DNA of 43,457 nucleotides from JBKXSZ01 sp047017005 (GTDB taxonomy: Bacteria > Bacillota > Clostridia > TANB77 > CAG-508), in contig JBKXSZ010000011.1 in NCBI GenBank assembly GCA_047017005.1, forward strand, positions 1 through 43,457. The letters are read 5' to 3'. Both the position numbers and the translations under genes were made by a program. This document shows, in pieces, positions 23,709 through 32,212 of the stretch. Under the pieces are notes generated by a model, which did not search any database, was not told the origin of the DNA, and saw only the letters and a program-made list of their open reading frames with translations. How positions within the stretch are numbered: the first letter of the stretch is position 1; every line of letters begins with the position of its first letter.

Positions 23709-24935
23709 ATGAAATTAAAAATAAATGAAAAAGAAAAAGCTGTTATAATTGCTGTTATAATGTTTGGAATAATTAGTTGTTTTGGAGATATTATTTACGA
23801 AGGAGCTAGAAGTGCTAATGGTCAATATTTTAATTTATTAGCAGTAAATGCAGCTACGGTTGGTATTTTATATGGAATTGGAGAGTTTTTAGGCTATGCT
23901 TTAAGACTTGTTTTCGGAAAGTTAAGTGATGATACAGGAAAACATTGGTTATTTATTTTTATTGGTTATGGTTCTCTTATAGTAGTTCCTTTAATGGGAT
24001 TTACAACGAGTGTACCGATACTATTTACTTTATTTTTGATAGAAAGAATTGGAAAAGCTCTTCGCTCTCCTGCAAAAGATACTATTCTTTCCCAAGTTGG
24101 TGAAAACAAAGTTGGAATTGGTTTTATATTTGGCTTGCAAGAAGCGCTAGACCAAATTGGTGCTTTTATTGGACCTTTAGTATTTTCACTAGTTTTTATG
24201 ATAAAAGGTGGACAAGATTTAGAAAGTTATCAATTAGGATATAAAATTTTAATATTTGCAGTTGCTTTAGTAATGATTTCTGTTTTTATTGCTTATAAGA
24301 AAATATCAAAACATGATTTGATAAAAGACGGAGAAACAATTACAAGAAAAAATGATAAATTAACACCAATATTTTGGAAGTATTGTTTGTTTTCGTTTTT
24401 TACAACAATGGGATTTGTTGCATATTCAATAATCGGTTATCATTTAAAATCAAGAGAATTAATTACAGATGCAAGTATAACAGCGCTATATGCAGGAGCA
24501 ATGATTATTGATGCAATTATAGCAGTAGTAATAGGAAAAGTCTATGATTTAATTAAGAAGAAAACCGGAAAAAATGAAACAGGATTACTTACTTTAATAT
24601 TTATACCTATATTATCAGTATTTATACCAATTCTTACTTTGAATGATAATGTTGTTTGGATTGTTTTGGGTTTTATATTATATGGAATTATTTTAGGTGG
24701 ACACGAAACAATTATGCGTTCAGCAATTGCTGATTTAACTGCTTTTAAAAAGAGAGGAACAGCCTACGGAGTTTTTAATAGTATATATGGATTGGCATTG
24801 TTCATAGGAAGTAGTTTAATGGGAATATTGTATGAAAGTATATCAATAAATTCAATAATAGCTTTTACCATGTGTACCGAATTAATAGCAATAATTATTT
24901 TTACAAATATGAGAAAAGATATAAAAAACAATTAG
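23709..24935 (+). CDS. Major facilitator superfamily transporter
   Basis: A 408-residue protein with about twelve hydrophobic segments and a central cytoplasmic loop (AYKKISKHDLIKDGETITRKND). Typical MFS signs: the loop-2/3 motif GKLSDDTGKHW (variant of GxxxDRxGRR) and the strongly conserved early segment DIIYEGARSANGQY, shared with a widespread uncharacterised MFS subfamily. Substrate unknown. The frame could begin at TTG 23703, but AGGGGA at about 23695 sits better for ATG 23709. A SRPBCC-like gene follows 58 bp downstream, probably in the same transcript. Base composition is T-richer than neighbours, which may reflect membrane-protein coding. Confidence 0.85.
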   Translation: MKLKINEKEKAVIIAVIMFGIISCFGDIIYEGARSANGQYFNLLAVNAATVGILYGIGEFLGYALRLVFGKLSDDTGKHWLFIFIGYGSLIVVPLMGFTTSVPILFTLFLIERIGKALRSPAKDTILSQVGENKVGIGFIFGLQEALDQIGAFIGPLVFSLVFMIKGGQDLESYQLGYKILIFAVALVMISVFIAYKKISKHDLIKDGETITRKNDKLTPIFWKYCLFSFFTTMGFVAYSIIGYHLKSRELITDASITALYAGAMIIDAIIAVVIGKVYDLIKKKTGKNETGLLTLIFIPILSVFIPILTLNDNVVWIVLGFILYGIILGGHETIMRSAIADLTAFKKRGTAYGVFNSIYGLALFIGSSLMGILYESISINSIIAFTMCTELIAIIIFTNMRKDIKNN

Positions 24936-24993
24936 AACTTTTGAAAGTGAGATAATATTTTGAAAATTAAAAAATAGCAATTTGGAGGTATAT

Positions 24994-25395
24994 ATGATTA
25001 AATCAAATATAAAGAAACAATTTCATTGTGATAAAGATAAACTATGGAATATTATTACAGATAATACTAATTATTCCTGGAGAAGTGATTTATCAAAAAT
25101 AGATATTGTAGATGATAAACATTTTATTGAATATACAAAAAATAATTATCCTACTTATTTTACTATCACTTCAAAAAAGAAATTTAAAGAATATCAATTT
25201 GATTTAGAGAATACTAATATCAAAGGAAAATGGATTGGTATTTTTAAAGAACTTCCCAATGGTGCTATTGAATTGGATTTTACGGAAGAAGTAGAAGTAA
25301 ATAATTTTTTTGTAAGATTGTTGTTAGCAAAGCCTTATTTAAAAAGTCAGCAAAAAAGATATATGAGAGATTTGGAAAAAGAATTAAATAAGTAA
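24994..25395 (+). CDS. SRPBCC (START-like) family protein
   Basis: A 133-residue soluble protein. Its pattern (MIKSNIKKQFHCDKDKLWNI, then NYSWRSDLSKIDIVDD, then a run of beta strands and a long C-terminal helix SQQKRYMRDLEKELNK) fits the polyketide-cyclase/SRPBCC helix-grip fold, which forms a hydrophobic ligand pocket. No catalytic residues can be assigned. GGAGG at 24984-24988 places the start at ATG 24994 rather than the earlier in-frame ATG. It follows the MFS transporter and could bind the same compound; that is inference. Confidence 0.65.
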   Translation: MIKSNIKKQFHCDKDKLWNIITDNTNYSWRSDLSKIDIVDDKHFIEYTKNNYPTYFTITSKKKFKEYQFDLENTNIKGKWIGIFKELPNGAIELDFTEEVEVNNFFVRLLLAKPYLKSQQKRYMRDLEKELNK

Positions 25396-25554
25396 TACAT
25401 ATTACAAGCATAATTATAGATGTAAAAATGGATATTTCATTTATTCTAAAAATAGAAATAAGATAAAACAAATTAAGTACATAATGAAAGAAGAGAAATT
25501 AAAAATAGTATATATAATTAAACAATAAAGTAATGGGAGAAAGAGGGTAAAACA

Positions 25555-26691
25555 ATGGCAAATATACTAGATTATTTAACTTGGAGAGGGGATTTGACAT
25601 TAAAGGAATCACCATTTAATGAAGTAGATAACTTAATACTAGCTCGTTTATCATATTTTGATTTTGATGGGATTATAAAAGAGGGAGAAATTATAACGAT
25701 TCAAGAGGCAGCAAAAAGATATAAAACAAAAGAGAATAAAAGAATTTTGCAGGAGGAAGATACAGAGCTATTTCCTTTTTTAGGACAAGTTGCTCGTTTT
25801 CAAAATATGAAACTTGCAGGATATGTTAATAAAATTGAAGAAGAAGCGGAAAAACAATTTTCTGCGATAACCATATATATGCCAGATAATAGTATTTATG
25901 TTTCTTATCGTGGAACAGATAATACAATTGTTGGATGGAAAGAAGATTTAAATATGAGTTTTAAGCCACAAGTACCAGCACAAATAGAGGCAGTAACTTA
26001 TTTAGAAAAAGTGGCAAATAAATATTATGGGAAAGTTCGTGTAGGAGGGCATTCAAAAGGAGGAAACTTAGCGGTATATGCGGCAGCTTTTTGTAATAAA
26101 AAAATAGAAAAGAAAATCATCAATGTATATAATAATGATGGGCCAGGATTTGATGATTTTATATTAGAGACAGAAAATTATCAAAATATAGTAGGAAGAG
26201 TAGAAACCTTTGTACCACAATCTTCCGTAATTGGTAGATTATTAGGACATGAGGAAAAATATTTAGTTGTAAAAAGTGTACAAAAGGGAATTATGCAACA
26301 TGATTTATATAGTTGGCAAGTAGAGGGAAAGAAATTTGTTAGTTTAGAAGAATTGACAAATGGAAGTCAGTTTGTAGATAAAACAATAAAAGATTGGTTA
26401 AAGGCAGTAAGCCCAGAACAAAGAGGAGAATGTATTGATATTCTATTCCAAATTCTAGAGTCAACAGAAGCAACAACCATGTCTGAGATTAGTCGTAAGA
26501 AGTTTAATAGTGCGATAGTTCTTTTAAAAACATATAAAAATGTAGACGAAGAGAATAAAAGGATTGTTGTTCAAACATTAGAAGTACTATTAAAAATAGC
26601 AAAAGATAATCTGTTAGAAAAGTTTCCTAAAGTAAGAGAAAAAAAGATTCAAAAAGAAGAAATTGAAAAACAAGAAGGAAGATTAGCATGA
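25555..26691 (+). CDS. Mbeg1-like (DUF2974) alpha/beta hydrolase
   Basis: A 378-residue lipase-like protein of the DUF2974/Mbeg1-like family. The N-terminal part has NILDYLTWRGDLTLKESPFNEVDNLILARLSYFDF, the family's hallmark opening. The nucleophile elbow GHSKGG (about 162-167) marks the catalytic Ser, and IYVSYRGTDNTIVGWKED supplies the oxyanion-side RGTD motif of class 3 lipases; NDGPGF and QSSVIGRLLGHEEKY follow, and QHDLYSW is placed to hold the catalytic His. No signal peptide. AGAGGG precedes the ATG. Its stop overlaps the next start (ATGA), so it is translationally coupled to the radical SAM gene. Substrate unknown, likely an ester or lipid. Confidence 0.85.
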   Translation: MANILDYLTWRGDLTLKESPFNEVDNLILARLSYFDFDGIIKEGEIITIQEAAKRYKTKENKRILQEEDTELFPFLGQVARFQNMKLAGYVNKIEEEAEKQFSAITIYMPDNSIYVSYRGTDNTIVGWKEDLNMSFKPQVPAQIEAVTYLEKVANKYYGKVRVGGHSKGGNLAVYAAAFCNKKIEKKIINVYNNDGPGFDDFILETENYQNIVGRVETFVPQSSVIGRLLGHEEKYLVVKSVQKGIMQHDLYSWQVEGKKFVSLEELTNGSQFVDKTIKDWLKAVSPEQRGECIDILFQILESTEATTMSEISRKKFNSAIVLLKTYKNVDEENKRIVVQTLEVLLKIAKDNLLEKFPKVREKKIQKEEIEKQEGRLA

Positions 26692-27581
26692 GAGAATTAG
26701 AAGCGTGTAAATTATGCCCAAGAGAGTGTCAAGTAAATCGTTTAAAAGGACAAAAAGGATTTTGTCAAATAACAGACAAAGTAGAAATAGCCTTAGCTTC
26801 TTTGCACTATTTTGAAGAACCTTGTATTAGCGGAAAAGAAGGTTCTGGAACTATTTTCTTTTCACATTGCAATATGAAATGCATGTTTTGCCAAAATCAT
26901 GAGATTAGTCAAGAAGGGAAAGGAAAAGCAATAACAGTAGAGAAGTTAGCAGAGATAATGGTAAATCAGCAAAAAAGAGGTGCACAAAATATTAATTTAG
27001 TAACTCCTACTATGTATAGTACTCAAATAAAAGAAGCGATAAGAATAGCAAAAGAAAAAGGGTTAAGAATTCCAATTATATATAACTCGAATGGATATGA
27101 AAGTATTACAGCTTTGAAAAATTTAGAGGGATATATTGATATTTATTTACCAGATTTAAAATATTATTCTAATACATTAGCTGAAAAATATTCAAAAGCA
27201 CCAAATTATTTTGAAATAGCAACCAAAGCAATCCGAGAAATGATAAGACAAGTAGGAAAGCCAATATTAGATGAAAATGGTATTATGAAAAAGGGTGTTA
27301 TGATTCGCCATTTAGTTTTACCAAACCATCTATTAAATACTAAAGGTATTTTAAAATGGATACAAGAAAATATAAAAGAAGACGTATGGGTGAGCATTAT
27401 GGCACAATATTTTCCAACCTATCAGGTAAGAGAGGATAAACTGTTGGGAAGAAAGTTGACTAAAGAAGAATATGATAGAGTAAAGGAATGGATAGATGAA
27501 ATTGGATTGGTAAATGGATATATGCAAGAATTAGGAGAACATGAAGAAGAATATGTGCCAAACTTTGATTTAAGTATGTAA
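26688..27581 (+). CDS. PflA-like radical SAM protein (COG1313 type)
   Basis: A 297-residue radical SAM enzyme. The 4Fe-4S cluster motif CxxxCxxC is visible as CNMKCMFC (about 61-68), and a second, N-terminal Cys cluster (CKLCPRECQVNR with a further Cys at GFC) may hold an auxiliary iron-sulfur centre, as in COG1313 proteins. The barrel part includes NINLVTPTMYS, YNSNGYES and DIYLPDLKYY. COG1313 members are annotated as activase-like proteins, but their targets are unknown. The gene overlaps the upstream lipase-like gene by four bases. No glycyl-radical enzyme is present in this window. Confidence 0.88.
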   Translation: MRELEACKLCPRECQVNRLKGQKGFCQITDKVEIALASLHYFEEPCISGKEGSGTIFFSHCNMKCMFCQNHEISQEGKGKAITVEKLAEIMVNQQKRGAQNINLVTPTMYSTQIKEAIRIAKEKGLRIPIIYNSNGYESITALKNLEGYIDIYLPDLKYYSNTLAEKYSKAPNYFEIATKAIREMIRQVGKPILDENGIMKKGVMIRHLVLPNHLLNTKGILKWIQENIKEDVWVSIMAQYFPTYQVREDKLLGRKLTKEEYDRVKEWIDEIGLVNGYMQELGEHEEEYVPNFDLSM

Positions 27582-27686
27582 TAGGAAGAAAAGAGAAATA
27601 GGAATTACAAGATAAAATTTACAAGCAGATAACTAATTTGGAACTTGACCATTTAGTATAATGCAAAAACAATGGAAATTTGATAC

Positions 27687-27716
27687 AATACCTCTTACGA
27701 AAGAGGTATTTATTTT
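27687..27716 (+). promoter_or_regulatory. Hairpin overlapping the ribosome binding site of the next gene
   Basis: AATACCTCTT (27687-27696) and AAGAGGTATT (27701-27710) pair perfectly around ACGA, then TATTTT leads straight into the ATG at 27717. The only plausible ribosome binding site, AGAGGT, lies in the 3' arm. The hairpin may be the terminator of the radical SAM gene, a translation switch for the next, or both. Confidence 0.6.
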
Positions 27717-28850
27717 ATGGAAGTAAAGAAAAAACAGATAAAAGAACAGAATAGGAAAAACAAGAAACAAAATAAAAGAGAAAAAAAGATCAAATGGCAA
27801 AAGAAAGCTAGCATTATACTTGTTATATTATTAATCCTATTTCTTGTTTTACCGATGACAGTAACTTCCACTATCTATGAAATGAATTTTGGAAGTAGGG
27901 TTGTTTTAGAAGAAAATAGTGGTAGAATGAAGTATGAAGACTATCAAGAAAAAATGACAAGAAGAGAAATTTCTTTTTCTTCTAACAAAGGTCAAACATT
28001 AAGAGGTTTTGTATATACAAAAAGAAAGGCAACAGATGAACCAAAGGCTTTAATTGTAATTGCACATGGATACTTAGGGACACATGAAGAATACTTAAAT
28101 CAAATTTACTATTTTGCAATGCATGGTTATGAAGTAATGGGGTATGATAATACAGGAACAAATTTAAGTGATGGAAAGAGTTTAATAGGATTAGGACAAT
28201 CTGCAATTGACTTAGATTATGCGCTTCGTTATGTAGAAAATAATGCAGAATTAAAAGATAAACTTCTATTTTTATATGGACATAGTTGGGGAGGATATGC
28301 AGTTACATCTGTTTTAAATTATGGTCATAATGTAAAAGCAGTAGTATCAAAATCAGGATATAACAATTCAAGAGATATGTTATTTGAATATGGATGTAAT
28401 CTATATGGAGAGGCTCTTCAAGTATTAGATCCTTATGTGTATCTATATGAAAAGATAAAATTTGGAGATGCCATTGATTTAAATGGAGTAAAGGGAATTA
28501 ATACTTCTTCTGATACAAGAGTACTATTATTACATAGTGAAGATGACCCTGTTATTAGCTTGGAAAATAGTCTTCTTGTTCATAAAGATGAGTTTGTGAA
28601 TCCAAAAAGAATAAAAACTATATTATTAAAATACAAAGGACATGATGTAACAAGGTCTGAAGAGGCAATTCTTTATCAAGAAGAGAGGAAACAAGAGTGG
28701 AATCAAATAATAGAAAAGTATGGAAAAGAAGCGGATGTTCCAAAAGAAGTGGTAGAGAAATTTAAAAGATCAGTAAATAAAGAGAAAAATAACGAATTAG
28801 ATGAAACTATAATGGAAGAAATTTTAGCTTTTTATCAAGAAAGTTTATAA
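27717..28850 (+). CDS. Membrane-anchored alpha/beta hydrolase
   Basis: A 377-residue protein: a very basic N-terminal 30 residues, one membrane helix (about 31-49, IILVILLILFLVLPMTVT), then an alpha/beta hydrolase domain on the outer face. Visible motifs are AHGYLGTHEEY (oxyanion loop), the nucleophile elbow GHSWGG (about 190-195), an Asp in LLHSEDDPVIS and the catalytic His in YKGHDVTRSEE. It resembles COG1073-type serine hydrolases. The 3' end is highly charged. A TATAAT at 27657-27662 lacks a clear -35 partner. It converges with mutS2 over a shared bidirectional terminator. Confidence 0.85.
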   Translation: MEVKKKQIKEQNRKNKKQNKREKKIKWQKKASIILVILLILFLVLPMTVTSTIYEMNFGSRVVLEENSGRMKYEDYQEKMTRREISFSSNKGQTLRGFVYTKRKATDEPKALIVIAHGYLGTHEEYLNQIYYFAMHGYEVMGYDNTGTNLSDGKSLIGLGQSAIDLDYALRYVENNAELKDKLLFLYGHSWGGYAVTSVLNYGHNVKAVVSKSGYNNSRDMLFEYGCNLYGEALQVLDPYVYLYEKIKFGDAIDLNGVKGINTSSDTRVLLLHSEDDPVISLENSLLVHKDEFVNPKRIKTILLKYKGHDVTRSEEAILYQEERKQEWNQIIEKYGKEADVPKEVVEKFKRSVNKEKNNELDETIMEEILAFYQESL

Positions 28851-28857
28851 TAAAAGA

Positions 28858-28896
28858 AGTAAAAGAAGAGTATTAAGTATATATTCTTCTTTTACT
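28858..28896. terminator. Bidirectional terminator between hydrolase and mutS2
   Basis: AGTAAAAGAAGA pairs perfectly with TCTTCTTTTACT around a 15-base loop. T-rich sequence follows on the minus strand directly and on the plus strand (TTTTTT) after 8 bases. Confidence 0.7.
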
Positions 28897-28916
28897 AAAT
28901 GATGTTTTTTATTCTT

Positions 28917-31292
28917 CTATTTTAGAGTAACAACGGTTGCTCCCATTTCTCCTTCGCCAAAGCTACCAATTCGGAAACTTTTTACATGAGGGTGCTTCTT
29001 TAAATAATGGTGAATTCCTTCTCGTAATTTTCCTGTTCCTTTTCCATGAACAATACGAACTGTTTCTAATTTAGCCATACTAGCATCATCTAAATATTTA
29101 TCAATAATAGAAATAGCTTCTTCTACATTGAGTCCAATGACATTAATTTCAGTGTTAACTGTTTTGGATTTAAATGAATTTTGATTTCTTGTTTGGATAA
29201 CGGCTTTCTTTTCTTTTTCTTTGCTAGGAAGTAAAGAAAAAATCGGTAATTTCATTTTTACATTTCCAACAGATACTTCTACTTCTTTTGCTTTATTAGG
29301 AAGGGATAATACCGTTCCAATAGTGTTTAGAGTTGTTACGAAAACAGACATACCTATGGTTACTTGTTCTTCTTTTAAGGTATTTGTAGAGGTATTAGTA
29401 GAAAGGGAGGAAGTAAATTGCTTTTGAGAAAGAGAAGTGTTTAATTTGTTTCGCAATTGGTTTGCTTTTTTGATAGAATCCATATCCGAATTGTTATATA
29501 TTTCATTTAGTTGGCGGATAACAGCTGTTGCTTCTTCTTTGGCATCTAGTATGATTTCGCGAGCTTGTTTTTTTGCATTTTCTATTGATTCCTGTTCTTT
29601 TTTATGTTGCTTAGTATTCTCTGTTTCTAAAGATTTACGAAGCAATTCAATTTGCCTTCTGTTTTTCTCAATTTCTTCTTTTTCTCTTTCAATGATAATT
29701 CGATTATCATAAATTTGTTTTATTACTTCTTCAATATTGGTATGAGAATCCGATAGATAAGATTTAGCATTAGCTAAAATAGAAGAATTTAGCCCTAGTT
29801 GTTGGCTGATAGCAAAGGCATTGCTTTTCCCAGGTATTCCAATAAGAAGACGATAGGTAGGTTTTAGAGATTTTATATCGAATTCACAACTAGCATTTTC
29901 AAATCCTTTGGTTACTAAACAGTGATTCTTGACTTCAGAATAGTGTGTGGTACATAAAGTAAGACAATTTTTTTTGTAAAAGTATTCTAATATGCTAATG
30001 GCAAGAGCTGCTCCTTCAATAGGGTCTGTACCAGAGCCTAATTCATCCAATAGAATTAAACTATCCGGTGTTGCTTTTTGAATAATTTCTACAATATGTA
30101 ACATATGTGAAGAGAAAGTACTTAGGGATTCTTGAATACTTTGTTCATCACCAATATCTGCAAAAATATGGTCAAATACATAGAGACTGCTATGCTCTTT
30201 TACTGGTATATGAAGTCCGATATAAGCCATTAGGCAAAGTAGGCCAACCGTTTTTAAAGTAACTGTTTTTCCACCTGTATTAGGACCAGTAATAACAAGA
30301 GAAGTAAAGTCTCTTCCAAGAGATATGTTAATAGGAACTACTTTTTCTTTTGAAATTAAAGGATGTCTTGCTTGTATTAGATTAATTTCTTTTTGGGAAT
30401 TTAGAACTGGTTCTGTAGCATCCATGGTCATACCATATTTAGCTTTGGCAAATATGGTATCTAAAAGTGTAATTGTTCTTATATTTTCTTCTAGATTTTG
30501 TTGGATTGGTTCGAATAGTTTGGTAAGCTCTTTTAAAATCTTTTCTATTTCTATGTTTTCTTCTATTTGTAAATTATTCTTTTCATTATTTAGTTCAAAG
30601 ATAGAAATAGGTTCCATAAAGACAGTAGAGCCACTAGATGAAATATCATGAACAAATCCTTTTATCTGACTTCTTGCTTCTGATTTAACAGGAATAACAA
30701 ATCTATCATTACGAATGGTAATGACAGGCTCCATAATAGCAGAAGCATAAGTACTAGAGTGAATAAAAGAATTAAGTTTTTCTTTAATTTGTTCTTGTAA
30801 TTTGTTTTTCTTTCTACGAATAGAAGAAAGAACAGAAGAAGCCTTGTCGTCTATGGTATTTTCATCTAAAATATCAGAAAAAATACGATTTTCTATCCCT
30901 ATATTTTGATAAAGTGCTTGAAAATAGGTTGATAACACAGGAAAAGAAGAGGTATCAAAATCTTCATCTGCTTGAAAATATTGAACTAGAATTCGAGAGA
31001 TCTTTAATAAGTTAGCCAAATCTAATAGCATGCGAGGGGATAATATTTGATTACTTTCTAACTTTTTAAAACTAATTGTCATATCTGCTATTTCGGAAAG
31101 AGGAATATTTCCTTTGCGAATTAAAAGAGAAGTAGCTTCTGTTGTCTGCTTCTGCATAAAAGCTACTTCCTCTTTTTTATTACTTGGATGAATAGCTAAG
31201 ATAGCCTTTTTTCCGAGATAAGTAACGGCATATTCGGATAAGATATATAATATCTTATCCAATTCTAATTTTGCTTGATATGGATATTTCAT
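28917..31292 (-). CDS. mutS2: MutS2 endonuclease/ATPase with Smr domain
   Basis: A 791-residue MutS2 protein, which in Firmicutes acts on branched DNA and on collided ribosomes rather than in mismatch repair. Order of domains: MutS core/lever region, ATPase with Walker A GPNTGGKTVTLKT (about 335-347) and Walker B LILLDELGSGTDP (about 412-424), a coiled KOW-linker region (about 510-600), and a C-terminal Smr domain with IVHGKGTGKLREGIHHYLK (the HGxGxG nuclease motif). The upstream in-frame ATG at 31307 would overlap maf; GAGGAG at 31299-31305 fits ATG 31292 better. It lies 1 bp after the maf stop, so the two are an operon. Confidence 0.96.
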   Translation of the reverse strand: MKYPYQAKLELDKILYILSEYAVTYLGKKAILAIHPSNKKEEVAFMQKQTTEATSLLIRKGNIPLSEIADMTISFKKLESNQILSPRMLLDLANLLKISRILVQYFQADEDFDTSSFPVLSTYFQALYQNIGIENRIFSDILDENTIDDKASSVLSSIRRKKNKLQEQIKEKLNSFIHSSTYASAIMEPVITIRNDRFVIPVKSEARSQIKGFVHDISSSGSTVFMEPISIFELNNEKNNLQIEENIEIEKILKELTKLFEPIQQNLEENIRTITLLDTIFAKAKYGMTMDATEPVLNSQKEINLIQARHPLISKEKVVPINISLGRDFTSLVITGPNTGGKTVTLKTVGLLCLMAYIGLHIPVKEHSSLYVFDHIFADIGDEQSIQESLSTFSSHMLHIVEIIQKATPDSLILLDELGSGTDPIEGAALAISILEYFYKKNCLTLCTTHYSEVKNHCLVTKGFENASCEFDIKSLKPTYRLLIGIPGKSNAFAISQQLGLNSSILANAKSYLSDSHTNIEEVIKQIYDNRIIIEREKEEIEKNRRQIELLRKSLETENTKQHKKEQESIENAKKQAREIILDAKEEATAVIRQLNEIYNNSDMDSIKKANQLRNKLNTSLSQKQFTSSLSTNTSTNTLKEEQVTIGMSVFVTTLNTIGTVLSLPNKAKEVEVSVGNVKMKLPIFSLLPSKEKEKKAVIQTRNQNSFKSKTVNTEINVIGLNVEEAISIIDKYLDDASMAKLETVRIVHGKGTGKLREGIHHYLKKHPHVKSFRIGSFGEGEMGATVVTLK

Positions 31293-31293
31293 T

Positions 31294-31893
31294 TTAGTTC
31301 TCCTCAAATACTTTGTATTGTAATAGGATATCTCTTAATGAATTGATGTCTAAGCCAACAATGGTGTTATATTTTCCATCATATCCTTTTACATAGTTTC
31401 TACCGATTCCTTGAATGGCATAGGAACCAGCTTTATCCATTGGTTCGCCAGTATTGACATATTCCATAATTTGTTCATGTGTCATACCTTTCATATGTAC
31501 AGTAGATTTTGAAACAACAGTATCAAAAATAGCACTTCTTTTATTTTTAATACATACTGTCATTCCGGTATAAACATCATTAGAGTTTGATTGCAATTTA
31601 ATAAGAGTATTAATAGCATCTACTTTATCATGTGGCTTTCCTAAGATTTTTCCATTAAAAGAAACTACCGTATCAGCACCTATGACAACCAATTCTTCAT
31701 AATGCTTTTCTAATTTAAGATAGACATCCACTGCTTTTGCAAAAGAAAGGTTCTTTACTAATTCTTCAGCTGTATATTTACTTTTATCTAATTTATTTTC
31801 GTCAAATCCACTGGTATAGATTTCAAAATCACGTAATAATTTACTTAATAATTCTTTTCTCCTTGGTGAACCAGAAGCCAATATAACTTTCAT
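31294..31893 (-). CDS. maf: Maf-type nucleotide pyrophosphatase
   Basis: A 199-residue cytoplasmic nucleoside triphosphate pyrophosphatase of the Maf/YhdE family, hydrolysing dTTP/UTP-type or modified nucleotides for pool cleaning and possibly linked to septum inhibition. The start MKVILASGSPRRKELLS carries the signature SGSPRR; further motifs are VVIGADTVV, GKPHDKVDA, MDKAGSYAIQG. The frame is open upstream, but AAGGAGG ahead of ATG 31893 fixes the start. First gene of the maf-mutS2 operon. Confidence 0.95.
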   Translation of the reverse strand: MKVILASGSPRRKELLSKLLRDFEIYTSGFDENKLDKSKYTAEELVKNLSFAKAVDVYLKLEKHYEELVVIGADTVVSFNGKILGKPHDKVDAINTLIKLQSNSNDVYTGMTVCIKNKRSAIFDTVVSKSTVHMKGMTHEQIMEYVNTGEPMDKAGSYAIQGIGRNYVKGYDGKYNTIVGLDINSLRDILLQYKVFEEN

Positions 31894-31918
31894 AATATCC
31901 TCCTTCAAAAGTATCTTT

Positions 31919-31947
31919 ATTATCCCATATTTTAGTAAAAAGTTCAA
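31919..31947 (-). promoter_or_regulatory. Promoter of maf-mutS2
   Basis: On the minus strand TTGAAC (31942-31947), 17 bp and GATAAT (31919-31924), 25 bp before the maf start. Confidence 0.75.
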
Positions 31948-32145
31948 TACAAAATGGATAATTTACATAAAATACAGAAAGAAAAATAGAAGTAAAAATA
32001 AAACTGAAAAAGATAGAACAAGAAATTAAAGATAATTAATATTTAGAAGAAAATTGAAGAAAATTAAATAATACACTTTATAATTAGTTTAGTAGTCGTA
32101 CCAAATAGAGGTTAAATAAATATAAAGTTAAAGAACTAGTTAATG

Positions 32146-32174
32146 TTGCTTATAGTACTCTTTTGTGATAAAAT
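32146..32174 (+). promoter_or_regulatory. Promoter of lepA
   Basis: TTGCTT (32146-32151), 17 bp and TAAAAT (32169-32174). The 318-bp region between maf and lepA holds only the two divergent promoters. Confidence 0.7.
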
Positions 32175-32212
32175 AACACGGAAATATAGAAAGAGAAAAC
32201 GGAGGAAAACAA

